DNA of 64,000 nt from Primula veris (lineage: Eukaryota; Streptophyta; Magnoliopsida; Ericales; Primulaceae). A model generated the notes under the pieces. That model was given only the letters and a program-made list of their open reading frames with translations, did no database searches and was not told the DNA's origin. A program made the translations under genes and the position numbers. Shown here piece after piece: positions 12,857-26,100 of the stretch (position 1 is the stretch's first letter; each line of letters begins with the position of its first letter). Where the stretch lies: positions 5,925,992-5,989,991 of the forward strand of contig OY821746.1 of assembly GCA_963682055.1 (NCBI GenBank), written 5' to 3'.

Positions 12857-15800
12857 CTATGTAGATACACCAGTAGTTTCTTTAGGAATCAAAAATAGGA
12901 AACCAATCGGAATAAGCGTGCATATTACTTGAACGCTAACACCAAAAAGAAGGTTATCGAAAGAACCCGAGGAGATGCTCAGAACTGAGGCGAGCCAAGC
13001 CCCACCAAATGATCCCAATGTGGACCCGAAATTGTTTATTGACATGAAGAGCGCAAATAGAGTCCCCTCAATTCCAGGGGGGCAGAGCTGTCCAGATAAT
13101 ATTAAAAATGGCATAAACCTGCAATTACAAGAAAATCAGAGTGAGTTTCACGATTTTCCCTCCTTGAATATTGCATCTAGATGCTGTATTGCTTCAGTCG
13201 TGTCAGTACCAGTGTTTTAAAAAGCGAAATCTTAGCTAAAGCGTCTTTGTAAGAGATGCTAAAAGCGTAAGCTTACGCTTTTAGCGGCCTAAAAAGCATT
13301 TTTGAATCAAACTTTTTCACTACGAGACGTGCTTTTTAAAACAGTGGTTAGTACAGTACAGGTTTTCTTAGTATCTTAAACTAACTGAAGGAAACAAAAA
13401 GTTACTGGAAAAAATTAGCGCTTTAGGTTTCAACAAAAGCTACACTGCATTTGCTGAAGAAGAAAAACATAAACACCACTAGAGGAGAAAAGTTCTCATA
13501 ACTTCTATGTTGGGTAGTAACCAAAATGATGAGTACTTGTAAATTGCTCTGTTTAAAGGGGATTATTCGACTGAACTGATTATGTTATGCTTAAGCAACA
13601 ATGGCATCATGTTAGGAAATAACTTACTTGAATTGATTGACTGCATCCATAAGAGCTGACCCCCATAGTACCATAGCCTTGTCTGATATTCCGAATGCAG
13701 TATTTTTCCGAGAAACTAAGACCATATCCAGAACAGTCAAGACAGACAAACCAATTTGACTTCCCCTGATGATATTATTTAGTGGGAGGAAAAATATTAG
13801 TAAACATTAAGAAATGAAAATAATTAACTTGAAAGAACCTTAATGTACACATACAAAAGAAGAACTTACAATAAACTTGTTCTTAGCTTCATATTTTTGA
13901 GGTAACGATTATAAATGAATGTCCCAAGCATAAGGCCAAGCCACCCAACAACCCGTGCTGTACCAAGAAAAGATGCTTCCAAATTGAGATGCTCGGTTTG
14001 GTAATAAAACATGATTGTTGATAGGTTTGGAACAATCACATTTGCCAAGAAAAACCATGTCATAGGTCTGACATTCGAAAGGTGAATTGAGAAAAACATG
14101 ATCAGATTACAAAGTAAAATAGTTTATACGTATGGGAGCAATAAAGATTACAGAATGATAGATATCACTAAACAGAAAACTAGTGTCAGAGATCTCAATA
14201 TTAGTATTCATTCTTCAATGAAGCTATCTAGAGGTCTTAATATATAAAGCAAAATTCATGTCAAAATGAGACTCAATTAAGAATGTTACAAAGGTGTGGG
14301 TCAAAAGATGGGTAAGTAATTCCATTTACATGGTTATGTTATGTCGGTAGACGGTAGACATAATAGTATAAACAGAAACGATCTTCTATAAAGGAGGTTA
14401 ATTGTTTTTTATATATTTGAGGTAATAAATATTTATACAATAGATAAAACTTGACCAAGTTTAAAAAAAAACATTAATTCTAGATGATGTTAACTAGAAG
14501 AGAAACGCATAACGCATAACGAATCACTGTTTACCTAAGAATCATAGGTTGTCGAAACGCACGTAACAAAGTATAGCTAGCCAGTTTCAATGATTGAAAC
14601 AAATGTGGGCCAAAAGAGTGATCTTTTTCAGGTTTCTGAAATTGATCCATTTTTTCATCACCATTTGTTTGCATCTTCTTTCTTCTTGTAGCGCTAGTTT
14701 TGGATTTCTCCACCTTATCTTCATCTAGTATTATACTATCCCCGTTTTCAGTGTGGAAGGTTTCAGAATCAGGAGAAGGCAAAACCTTACCCACGACAAC
14801 CTTTTCTTCAACGAAACCACATGAAAACAGTTGTATTGCAGGTAATACAGAGAAAACAAGAAAGATATTCTCTATCTCTAAATTAGTCAATGCATATCCT
14901 CCTAATAAGCTCCCGCAGATCCCTCCAAATGCCATTGCCATCCATGATATAGACTGAAGATCGCCAGCAAATGCAGCCCTGACATGAGAAATTATTTTAA
15001 AAAAAATACCACTTGTCTGAGACACTTATCACACAAGTAGGAAATAAAACTTGATCTGAATAGCTATGTGAGAAGCACCAATAAATTAAACAACTGTAGG
15101 AGAAATTTACTATCTTCAAGGTCACGAAGTTTAAAGAGTAAGATAGCTTAATTGGACCAAAAGAACACTAGATAGATTCCCATACATGGGGATCGGTATT
15201 TACATCTCTTAACATCCAATACTAATGGCTAGCCGTAACATAAAAAAATATGCACATACTAAAAAAAAATCACCTTTAGATATTCCAGTTATGCAGTAAA
15301 TAAAAATAAACATCTCGATGCAAAAATAAGGTAAAGCTTGCAGGAATTCAATATTGAAAGATGGAATATACAAACTAGTCATGGTACATTTTGTGAAATT
15401 AAGTTGACCTTTAAAAACTTACTTCTCAGATCGTACTGCCTCAGCTATCATTGCATCAACCACCACATCAGCCATAGCAGAACCCAAGTTTTGCAATGTT
15501 AAGAAGATCATAAAGAGTTCTCTGGAATTTCGTAGTAATGAAACTTGTCCCAGCAAAAACCATGGAAAGAAAGAGAGAATCGTCGATATAATTAGGTATG
15601 GTATTCTTTTTCTTCCGTTAATTGGGATACAATCAGATAAAATGCTGCACATTTTAAGAGAATTCAAATTTTAATCAAACTAAAAGTACCATGATGATCA
15701 ATACAACAATAAAAATCCCATATTCAAACATATGCTAACAAATATTTTAGAACAAGAAGATATTTGACTCTACCGAAAATTTATAGAGCATCCACAGTGG

Positions 15801-18800
15801 CAACAACACCAAAACCACAGGTAAATAACAGCAGAACAACACTACCACCATGTCACCAGCAATGTAAACTGATCGCTAGACTGGCTCTTATATAAGGAAC
15901 TAACTGTGTAGTACAATTATATAACTGGAAGTTATTGCAAAGAAATGCTTACAACTTTGTAAAACCTTGAGTTATTTAAATCTAATAGAGTTGTTAAACT
16001 AATACCTAAGAACTATAACCAATTCTTGAGAAGCAATGGGAATTTGTAATTATTGTTTTAGTTATTAATTTAAAAATAAAACAATGTCAATTCGTAGTAC
16101 GAGCAGTCAAAGAATTCTAAATCAGATGCATACCCATACAATGGCTTTATGCTCCAAGGGAAAAAAGCCACTGAAGACACAAATTGAGAAGCTGAAGGTG
16201 ACAACTTAAGCTCATCTTTCAACTGGTACGAAACAGCTGTCCAAACAAAAGACCTGAATCCCTATTCATATTTAAAAAGTTGTCAGAAAGTCAAAATTCA
16301 AGAGCAATCTCAAAGTTAAAAACTTAAAACGAGAAACTAACTAATCCCGACTAACTATAGGTACTTCACTAAACTTTATATGAAATATCATATATCATGA
16401 TCTTTAAAAGTAACAAAACTACAGGTCATTTCCGGATTCTTCGCAGAAGGAATTATCTTTCTGCACATTCGATAATACACAGTGACTTACGATATGAATT
16501 AAATTAAAAACGCCATAACAAGCTATTAAGCCTTACGAGCTTGACCTGCTAACATAAACCTTAGGGCCAACAAATTATATTAAAAAATCAATATAGCATT
16601 TGTTATTAGAATGCTCAATAATTAATATAGCCAATATAAATATGTCTAGCTTGAGCTCCATAACTAAGGCGTCCAATTAAATTTATCGTTCCCACGACGT
16701 TATGACTTGAAATTGACATTCCTTGTAATGGTCGTTCTTAATTATAAGTTAAAATTGTACTAGTAAACAAATAGTCAGTAAAGTGGAGTTTTCACATCAA
16801 AACTACATGATTTTACTTACAATTTTTTTTGCATCTTAAGCAAAACCGACAAATCATTGTTTTTAGTTCAGGATTACAATTCATCATAGGTCCACAACAC
16901 CATAAGATAATAGCACCATAAAACTTAAGTAACCCGTAATTGAACGATAATTGGTCACTCGGAACACTTCAATTCTTAGTATTGTGCCTATTTCATTGGA
17001 AACTGAAACTACAAGGACCAAACAGAATGATAATTAAAACTACGGGTACCATAGATGTAATTAGCACAAAACTTCTAAGATGCAATATCATTTACTTTAC
17101 AATTTACTACAACACCGTAAGATAATAGCACCATAAAACTTAAGTAACCCGTAATTGAACGATAATTGGTCACTCGGGACACTTCAATTCTTAGTATTGT
17201 GCCTATTTCATTGGAAACTGAAACTACAAGGACCAAACAGAATGATAATTAAAACTACGGGTACCATAGATGTAGTTAGCACAAAACTTCTAAGATGCAA
17301 TATCATTTACTTTACAATTTACTACAACACCGTAAGATAATAGCACCATAAAACTTAAGTAACCCGTAGTTGAACGATAATTGGTCACTCGGAACACTTC
17401 AATCCTTAGTATTGTGCCTATTTCATTGGAAACTGAAACTACAAGGACCAAACAGCATGATAATTAAAACTACGGGTACCATAGATGTAGTTAGCACAAA
17501 ACTTCTAAGATGGAATATCATTTACTTTACAATTTACTACAACACCGTAAGATAATAGCACCATAAAACTTAAGTAACCCGTAGTTGAACGATAATTGGT
17601 CACTCGGAACACTTCAATTCTTAGTATTGTGTCTATTTCATTGGAAACTGAAACTACAAGGACCAAACAGAATGATAATTAAAACTACGGGTACCATAGA
17701 TGTAGTTAGCACAAAACTTCTAAGATGCAATATCATTTACTTTACAATTTACTACAACACCGTAAGATAATAGCACCATAAAACTTAAGTAACCCGTAAT
17801 TGATAATTGGTCATTCGGAACACTTCAATCCTTAGTATTGTGCCTATTTCATTGGAAACTGAAACTACAAGGACCAAACAGAATGATAATTAAAACTATG
17901 GGTACCATAGATGTAGTTAGCACAAAACTTCTAAGATGGAATATCATTTACTTTACAATTTACAACAACAACGTAAGATAACAGCACCATAAAACTTAAG
18001 TAACCCGTAATTGAACGATAATTGGTCACTCGGAACACTTCAATTCTTAGTATTGTGCCTATTTCATTGGAAATTGAAACTACAAGGACCAAACAGCATG
18101 ATAATTAAAACTACGGGTACCATAGATGTAGTTAGCACAAAACTTCTAAGATGCAATATCATTTACTTTACAATTTACTACAACACCGTAAGATAATAGC
18201 ACCATAAAACTTAAGTAACCCGTAGTTGAACGATAATTGGTCACTCGGAACACTTCAATCCTTAGTATTGTGCCTATTTCATTGGAAACTGAAACTACAA
18301 GGACCAAACAGAATGATAATTAAAACTACGGGTACCATAGATGTAGTTAGCACAAAACTTCTAAGATGGAATATCATTTACTTTACAATTTACTACAACA
18401 CCGTAAGATAATAGCACCATAAAACTTAAGTAACCCGTAATTGAACGATAATTGGTCACTCGGAACACTTCAATCCTTAGTATTGTGCCTATTTCATTGG
18501 AAACTGAAACTATAAGGACCAAACAGAATGATAATTAAAACTATGGGTACCATAGATGTAATTAGCACAAAACTTCTAAGATGCAATATCATTTACTTTA
18601 CAATTTACTACAACACCGTAAGATAATAGCACCATAAAACTTAAGTAACCCGTAATTGAACGATAATTGGTCACTCGGAACACTTCAATCCATAGTATTG
18701 TGTCTATTTCATTGGAAACTGAAACTACAAGGACCAAACAGAATGATAATTAAAACTATGGGTACCATAGATGTAGCTAGCACAAAACGTCTAAGATGGA

Positions 18801-19006
18801 ATATCATTAACTGTAGAAAAATATTACTCCACAAACAAATAAGTATTATCAATTTTATAACCTAGATGAATGAAATAACAGATCTCTCAATCTCGAAATA
18901 AAATTGAATTTATATGAGATGAGACCTGAGTGAAGTAAATGAGACAGATAAGCCAGAGAAATGAAGCTCCAAATGAATTTCGCAATTGTCGCAACCACTC
19001 TATCAT
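12857..19006 (-). CDS. FBT4: Folate-biopterin transporter family protein (FBT4-like)
   Basis: MFS-type membrane transporter of the BT1/FBT family, which moves folates or pterins across plant membranes (some members are plastidial). Seven exons fit GT/AG rules and phase: 18926-19006, 16134-16261, 15423-15644, 14535-14978, 13870-14067, 13628-13765 and 12857-13118. They total 1473 nt, or 490 aa plus stop. It starts MIEWLRQLRNSFG at 19006. Family marks: LIYFTQGFRSFVWTAVSYQL, SPSASQFVSSVAFFPWSIKP, LYGILSDCIPINGRKRIPYL, NLGSAMADVVVDAMIAEAVR, GGICGSLLGGYALTNL, NVIVPNLSTIMFYYQ, and LCPPGIEGTLFALFMSINNF. A charged loop lies at about residues 205-265 between the two transporter halves. Exon 1 codes for 27 aa and sits beyond a 2.66-kb intron filled with a 215-bp tandem repeat. 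Intron 6 carries a hAT-type MITE. All exons are open. The member assignment (FBT4) is from remembered sequence; the family assignment is secure. Confidence 0.92.
13210..13346. mobile_element. hAT-type MITE in intron 6 of the FBT gene
   Basis: The 137-bp element starts CAGTGTTTTAAAAAGC and ends GCTTTTTAAAACAGTG, near-perfect TIRs. It is flanked by 8-bp direct repeats GTCAGTAC (13202-13209) and GTTAGTAC (13347-13354), which differ at one base. An 8-bp duplication and CA-G-TG ends fit hAT elements. The centre has a palindrome AAAAGCGTAAGCTTACGCTTTT at about 13260. Confidence 0.8.
16896..18816. repeat. 215-bp tandem repeat, nine copies, inside intron 1 of the FBT gene
   Basis: Units begin at about 16896 and recur every 215 bp, recognisable by GAACGATAATTGGTCACTCG at 16943, 17158, 17373, 17588, 18014, 18229, 18444 and 18659; the fifth unit lacks GAACG. 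Copies differ at only a few positions, such as TTAGC/CTAGC, ACGGG/ATGGG and GCAATATC/GGAATATC. A similar 61-codon open frame recurs in most units; it reflects the repeat period and has no coding hallmark. The array lies between exons 1 and 2 of the transporter gene and accounts for about 1.9 of its 2.66 kb. Confidence 0.95.
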
Positions 19007-20153
19007 ATTCTCTCTCTCTATATATATATATATATAACTATATATGTACGTATAATTATAAGAATAAAATTTAGGAGAATGAATATTTTTGGTCTAAATG
19101 ATATTGGAGGGAAGTAGGATCCAATTTCTGTTCTCTAGTTAGCTTTAAATAAATATAGAGCACGTTTTATTTGGTGCGTTTTTTTGTTATATAATTCTAT
19201 TACTTTCACAGTGTCACATGGCCCATACATTTATTGACACGTTTTCATGTTTACTACGTGACCCAATCACAGTTGAGCTATATGGGAATATTGCCTCATT
19301 GTAGAAAATTCTTTATCAAATGAATAACGAATTTTCGGTTTATGGTCAGATAGCTATCAATAAATCTTTTTTCGTCCTATATCTTTTTTGGAGGATTATC
19401 GTTTAGAATACTTGGATGTTATTTGAAGTAAAACGGAAGTTTGTAGATTTAAATATTATCGTTTAGTACACGTCCCTAATTTGGGATTATAACAATTTAT
19501 GCAAGTAAATATGTGAATTGTTTTTAGCTTTACTTGGTTTTTACTCTTCGGGTTCTCATATCCGCAACCATGAGCATAGCCATATTAGGAGATAATAACA
19601 AGAGAGTAGCAATTATAAAAATGTATGAATCCATATCCCAAAATCGACATGGATTCCTAATTAAGATGATTTTCTAACCACAACAACACAACAAGAGTCG
19701 ACAATCACAAAACTTGGAGCATAATAATTGTTACCTTTCCAATTCAAGCTACCATATAAAAGATTTTCAAAATTATGTAGCCAACAGCGTAATCTGTCTC
19801 AGTGAGACCTGAGTAATGTATTTCAACTGATAAAAGTCATTTGGAATTGTTTCAAATAGCTTCGAAAAGTAATAGCAAGTCGATAATGACCAGCAACATC
19901 TGGATAACACAACATATAGGATTGCAAGTGATTCAAAGTAAGTGCTTGATAAAGCAATGTATATACAAGTTCACATAAGCACACCAGCATCACGACCAAC
20001 ATAGGCAAATCTTTTATTTACCTTCACACATGATTCACATAACCCGGGAATGATACACTCATTTTGTCCCAGACCCTCTATTATTGTTGAGGGCCATAAA
20101 TTAATAATTTACCAAACTAACAGATGAAAAAAACTGTATCATTACAAAGATAT
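19007..20153. other. Spacer between the Ole e 1-like gene 3' end and the FBT gene start
   Basis: No gene recognised. Immediately upstream of the FBT start (minus strand) are (TA)n at about 19019-19036 and a GA/CT-rich run, common in plant 5' leaders. The rest is AT-rich with short open frames lacking family features. Part of 19740-20153 is probably the 3' UTR of the neighbouring minus-strand gene. Confidence 0.5.
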
Positions 20154-23100
20154 TTAAAAACAGTAGGTTGGAACATTTGGCCGGCGATAAACAAAGGGTC
20201 TCACAGTATGTGAATAACCCGATGGGCGAGTATATGTGAACTTGACACCACCACCAGAGTTTCCCTCTCCAAGTTGAGTGCAGTGTGGATGAAAGCTGCT
20301 GATTGGTCTCGCTAGACAAGCATCCCAACGATTGCTTTCTGGCATTGTTTCAGCCACCGTGTATATACCCTTTGAGTTTGTAAAAGCCTGGTAGTTAAGC
20401 ACTTCTCCAGATTTCGTGATGCAAAGAACCGCCACCTCAGCACCTGTTTTCAAATAACAGATAAACAATCATAATTTATTCACAAAATGAAGTGCTAAAA
20501 GAATTTGGAGTTCAACGAATGTGAAAGGAATCATCCGAAGTGGTCATGATAATTATTGGAGAATTCTGTAACATGAATTAAAAGAAATATGAGGCTTATT
20601 CATATTCCAACTTTCAAAGCTTTTAACATTCAATTCCAGTCCAAGTATAAACTGAAATTTTAAAATGCAAGTTTTATCACAAGTTGTTATTCGATAAGAA
20701 TATTTTACTCCGCCCATATATATACACTAGTAATCGTGCCTCACGCGTTGCGTGTGCGGCGCGTAATGCAATAAAAATATATAAAATATGTATAGTTATG
20801 ATATAAATGTGGATAATACAAAAAAAACATAGTTTAAAATTTAAAAGAATGTTTGGTTGTTAAAGAGGAATAAATAGTTTTATTAGTTTTTACTTTTTAT
20901 ATTTTTATGGGAGTATGGTATTATTGTAATTAATATAAAAGTGTAGGGGTACTTTTGAAAAAAAAGTGGCTAAATTGGGCAGCCTCATTTGACTTGAGTT
21001 GACTTATTATAATAGAATGATTACTCCGTCCACAAGTGAGCGAGTGAGTGAGTGAGTGAGTGCGCGTGTTAGTTACGACAGAGAAGTAGTCTACTATATA
21101 ATTAGTACCTTGTCAAAGTCTACACCTTTTCGACACAAAATTTACAGAACTTAACCACGGCAGATAAGCTAGCTGAAGAATCCTAATCGAAAGAAACTGT
21201 AGTACAATTACACATTCACCCAACCAACAGCCATAGTGATTTGTAGCCTATAGCCTATTAAGGGAAGTAATGGAATCAAAAATTGGGGATTAACGTACAC
21301 TCATACATCATAATCCACAAAAATTAAATTCTAAGCGAACAGCTAACTGTATTTTGTTTGTCTGCTGCAGTTTTGAGCAAAATTAGGTCTGCTTATTTCC
21401 ATTCAGCATAAAATCCCCGGTAAACCAACAACAGTTCAAGTATAGTAAAAAGCAAAGTTACTAAATATAAGGTGACAATCCAATTCCGCAGCAGTTTAAA
21501 AATATGCAACCAAACAGGAAACAAATTTAATAAAAAGCACTAAAATCGAAGAAATCCTTAACAAATGGGGATTAATAAACATCATAATTCACAATAATTC
21601 AATTCTAAAAGCACAAATAACTAGATTTTGTTTGTCTGCATTTTTGAGCAAAAGTAGGCCGTTATTTTTATTAAAATTTCACCAACATTTAGTTTAGAAA
21701 AAGCAAAGCTACTGAAATATAAACACGACAAATCAAATTCATTGCTGTTTATAAAAAAATTCCAATTTTAAATATGCAATGCAATCAAACAGGCAACAAA
21801 AAACCTAACAATTGGGAGGGGAAAAAACAGAAAAGCCCAGCCAATGAAATTGAGTAAATTAAAAAAAAAAAACTTGGACCTGAAAACCAACAAATTCCTT
21901 TTAGAAAGACCAAATCAGACCAATCAGGAAGGCGATCAAACAACTCCACTGCTTATTTTAAATAAATAAAAATTAAAAAAATACATCTTAAAAGTTAAAA
22001 TATGCAACCAAACAAGCAACAAAAACAGCAATGTCCCAACATTTAGAAGAAAAAAACAATGAAATTGAGTAAATAAAAAAGATTCCTCTATTTCTTCATA
22101 GACCTTAAAAACCAACAAATCCCTTTTAGAAAGACCAAATCAGACCAGTTACATAGGCGATCAAACACCACCACTGCAGTTTAAAAAAAGATAAGTTTCT
22201 TTTTTACTTAAACCTTCAAAAAAAAAAAAAAGCGTTTTTTGAAAAACCAAAGGAGATCAATTACGAAGGCGATTAAAACACTCCACTACAGTTCATAAAA
22301 ACACAGCTTAAAAGTAATAATTCGCAACCAGCAACAAATCACCAAAAGAAAATACAGCTTAAAAGTAATAATATGCAACCAAACAGGCAACTAACTCACC
22401 AAAAGAAAAGACAACTTAAAAGTAATAATAATGAGTTAATTTTAGTTTTGTGCACTGGGTTCACAGTATTTTATAAATCAGTGTACCAAGTTTTCAAAGA
22501 CTTGATTTAGTATACTCATTTTGTTAAAAAAAATGATTTTGTACAATGCTGTCTGATTTGCAAACGCAATACAAGATTTTTTTTAACACTGTGAGGGTAC
22601 TAAATCAAGTTTTTTTAACAATGTGAGTGTACTAAATCGAGCTTTTTAACAATGTGAGTGTACTAAATCAAAATTTTAACCATTTGAGTTTCTGGAAATT
22701 TGACGGCGGTGTACAAAATTAATTTTTTTAACAATGTGAGTGTACTAAATCAAGTTTTTTAAAACTTGATACAATTGATAAAAAGGTGAAAACTGGGTGT
22801 ATAAAACAGAAATTAACTCTAATAATAAGCAACCAAACAGGCAACAAAATCACCAAAAGAAAATACAGCTTAAAAGTAATACTAATATCCAACCAAACAA
22901 GCACTAAAATCAGCAAAAGCCCCAACAATTGGGAGAAAGAGAGGGGAATAAAAAAAAACATAAACACCAAAATATGCAACTTAAAAGCTTAAATAACTCC
23001 ACTGCAGTTCATAAAAAACAACTTAAAAGCTTAAATAAGCAACCAAACACGCACTAAAATCAGCAAAAGCCCTATCAATTGGAAGAGAGAGAGGAAGATA

Positions 23101-26100
23101 AAAAGCATAAACACCCAGCTAATAAAAACATGTAAATAAGTAACAACAAAATCACCAAAAGAAAATACAGCTTAAAAGTAATACTACTATGCAACAAAAT
23201 CACCAAAAGAAAAGACAACTAAAAAAAGTAATACTAATATGCAACCAAACAGGCAACAAAATCACCAAAATAAAAGACAACTTAAAAAGTAATACTAATA
23301 AGCAACCAAACAGGCACTAAAATCACCAAAAACTCCTACTATCAATTAAGAGAGAGAAGAAGAAAAAAAAGCATAAACACCCAGCTAATTAAAAAACAAG
23401 TAAATAAATAAAAAAAACAACTAAAGAAACAAAGAGAAGAACCTTCTAAAACGTGATCTTCGGGACCAATAGAAGAATCGCCACATACGTCACACACGAA
23501 AGTAAATAACAACTAAACAACTGCACTGCTTATTTTTAAAAATAAAAATAAATCTTAAAAGTTAAAATATGCAACCAAACAGGCAACAAAAACAGCAAAG
23601 TCCCAACTATTGGAAGAAAAAAACAAAGAAATTGAGTAAATAAAAAAGATTCCTCCTTTTCTTCTTAGATCTTAAAAACCAACAAACCAGACCAACAACG
23701 AAGGCGATCAAACAACTCCTATACAAAAAAAAGACAATTTAAAACTAATAATTTGCAACCGAAAAGGCAACAAAATAAACAAAAGAAAATACAGCTTAAA
23801 AGCAATAATATGCCACCAAACAAGCACTAAAATCACCAAAAGATCTAACAATTGGGAGAAAGAGGGGAATAAAAAAAAACATAAACATTAAAATACGCAG
23901 CTTAAAAGCTGAAATAACTCCACTGCAGTCCTTAAAAAACCAACAATTTAAAAGCTTAAATACGCAACTTAAAAGCTGAAATAACTCCACTGCAGTTCAT
24001 AAAAAACCAACAATTTAAAAGCTTAAATACGCAACTTAAAAGCTGAAATAACTCCACTGCAGTTCATAAAAAACAAACAATTTAAAAGCTTAAATAGGCA
24101 ACTTAAAAGCTTAAATAACTCCACTGCAGTTCATAAAAACCAACAATTTAAAAGATGAAATACGCAACTTAAAAGCTGAAACAACTCCACTGCAGTTCAT
24201 AAAAAACCAACAATTTAAAAGCTTAAATATGCAACTTAAAAGCTGAAACAACTCCACTGCAGTTCATAAAAAATCAACAACTTAAAAGCTTAAATACGCA
24301 ACTTAAAAGCTGAAATAACTCCACTGCAGTTCATAAAAAACCAACAACTTAAAAGCTTAAATACGCAACTTAAAAGCTGAAATAACTCCACTGCAGTTCA
24401 TAAAAAACCAACAACTTAAAAGCTTAAATACGCAACTTAAAAGCTGAAATAACTCCACTGCGGTTCATAAAAAACCAACAACTTAAAAGCTTAAATACGC
24501 AACTTAAAAGCTGAAATAACTCCACTGCGGTTCATAAAAAAAAAACAATTTAAAAGCTTAAATACGCAACTTAAAAGCTGAAATAACTCCACTGCGGTTC
24601 ATAAAAAAAACAACTTAAAAGCTTAAATACGCAACTTAAAAGCTGAAATAACTCCACTGCAATTCATTAAAAACCAACAACTTAAAAGCTTAAATACGCA
24701 ACTTAAAAGCTGAAATAACTCCACTGCAGTTCATTAAAAACCAACAACTTAAAAGCTTAAATACGCAACTTAAAAGCTGAAATAACTCCACTGCAGTTCA
24801 TAAAAAACCAACAACTTAAAAGCTTAAATACGCAACTTAAAAGCTGAAATAACTCCACTGCGGTTCATAAAAAACCAACAACTTAAAAGCTTAAATACGC
24901 AACTTAAAAGCTGAAATAACTCCACTGCGGTTCATAAAAAACCAACAACTTAAAAGCTTAAATACGCAACTTAAAAACTGAAATAACTCCACTGCGGTTC
25001 ATAAAAAACCAACAACTTAAAAGCTTAAATACGCAACTTAAAAGCTGAAATAACTCCACTGCAGTTCATTAAAAACCAACAACTTAAAAGCTTAAATACG
25101 CAACTTAAAAGCTGAAATAACTCCACTGCAGTTCATAAAAAACCAACAACTTAAAAGCTTAAATACGCAACTTAAAAGCTGAAATAACTCCACTGCGGTT
25201 CATAAAAAACCAACAACTTAAAAGCTTAAATACGCAACTTAAAAGCTGAAATAACTCCACTGCAGTTCATAAAAAACCAACAACTTAAAAGCTTAAATAC
25301 GCAACTTAAAAGCTGAAATAACTCCACTGCGGTTCATAAAAAACCAACATCTTAAAAGCTTAAATACGCAACTTAAAAGCTGAAATAACTCCACTGCGGT
25401 TCATAAAAAACCAACAACTTAAAAGCTTAAATACGCAACTTAAAAGCTGAAATAACTCCACTGCGGTTCATAAAAAACCAACAACTTAAAAGCTTAAATA
25501 CGCAACTTAAAAGCTGAAATAACTCCACTGCGGTTCATAAAAAACCAACAACTTAAAAGCTTAAATACGCAACTTAAAAGCTGAAATAACTCCAATGCGG
25601 TTCATAAAAAACCAACAACTTAAAAGCTTAAATACGCAACTTAAAAGCTGAAATAACTCCAATGCAGTTCATTAAAAACCAACAACTTAAAAGCTTAAAT
25701 ACGCAACTTAAAAGCTGAAATAACTCCACTGCAGTTCATAAAAAACCAACAACTTAAAAGCTTAAATACGCAACTTAAAAGCTGAAATAACTCCACTGCG
25801 GTTCATAAAAAATCAACTTAAAAGCTTAAATACGCAACTTAAAAGCTGAAATAACTCCACTGCGGTTCATAAAAAACCAACAACTTAAAAGCTTAAATAC
25901 GCAACTTAAAAGCTGAAGTAACTCCACTGCAGTTCATTAGAAACCAACAACTTAAAAGCTTAAATACGCAACTTAAAAGCTAAAATAACTCCACTACAGT
26001 TCATAAAAAAACAACAATTTAAAAGATTAAATAGGTAACTTAAAAGCTGAAATAACTCCACTACAGTTCATAAAAAACCAACAATTTAAAAGCTTAAATA

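Larger units (their letters stand above)
21881..23880. repeat. Degenerate long-period repeats in the Ole e 1-like gene intron
   Basis: Blocks recur several times in loose order. ACCAACAAAT.CCTTTTAGAAAGACC with ..GGCGATCAAACA.C..CCACTGC occurs at about 21890, 22105 and, diverged, at 23670. CAACCAAACAGGCAACAAAATCACCAAAAG followed by TACAGCTTAAAAGTAATA occurs at about 22340, 22380, 22825, 23160, 23240 and 23765. CAATTGGGAGAAAGAGAGGGGAATA with ACATAAACAC occurs at about 22930, 23070 and 23850. They look like decayed higher-order units related to the 67-bp satellite that follows. Confidence 0.75.

Noticed and set aside
12975..13220. Plus-strand frames opposite FBT exon 7 and similar overlaps of the FRO, FAD4 and accD exons
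   Set aside because: They are antisense shadows of well-supported exons.
16940..18865. Recurrent 61-codon open frames (MNDNWSLGTLQ...) in each 215-bp unit
   Set aside because: They repeat because the DNA repeats with a period not interrupted by stops; there is no codon bias, start context or homology, and they lie in an intron on the other strand.
19800..20008. Minus-strand 61-codon frame (MPMLVVMLVCLCELV...)
   Set aside because: Probably part of the 3' UTR or spacer after the Ole e 1-like gene; it has no homology or conserved features.
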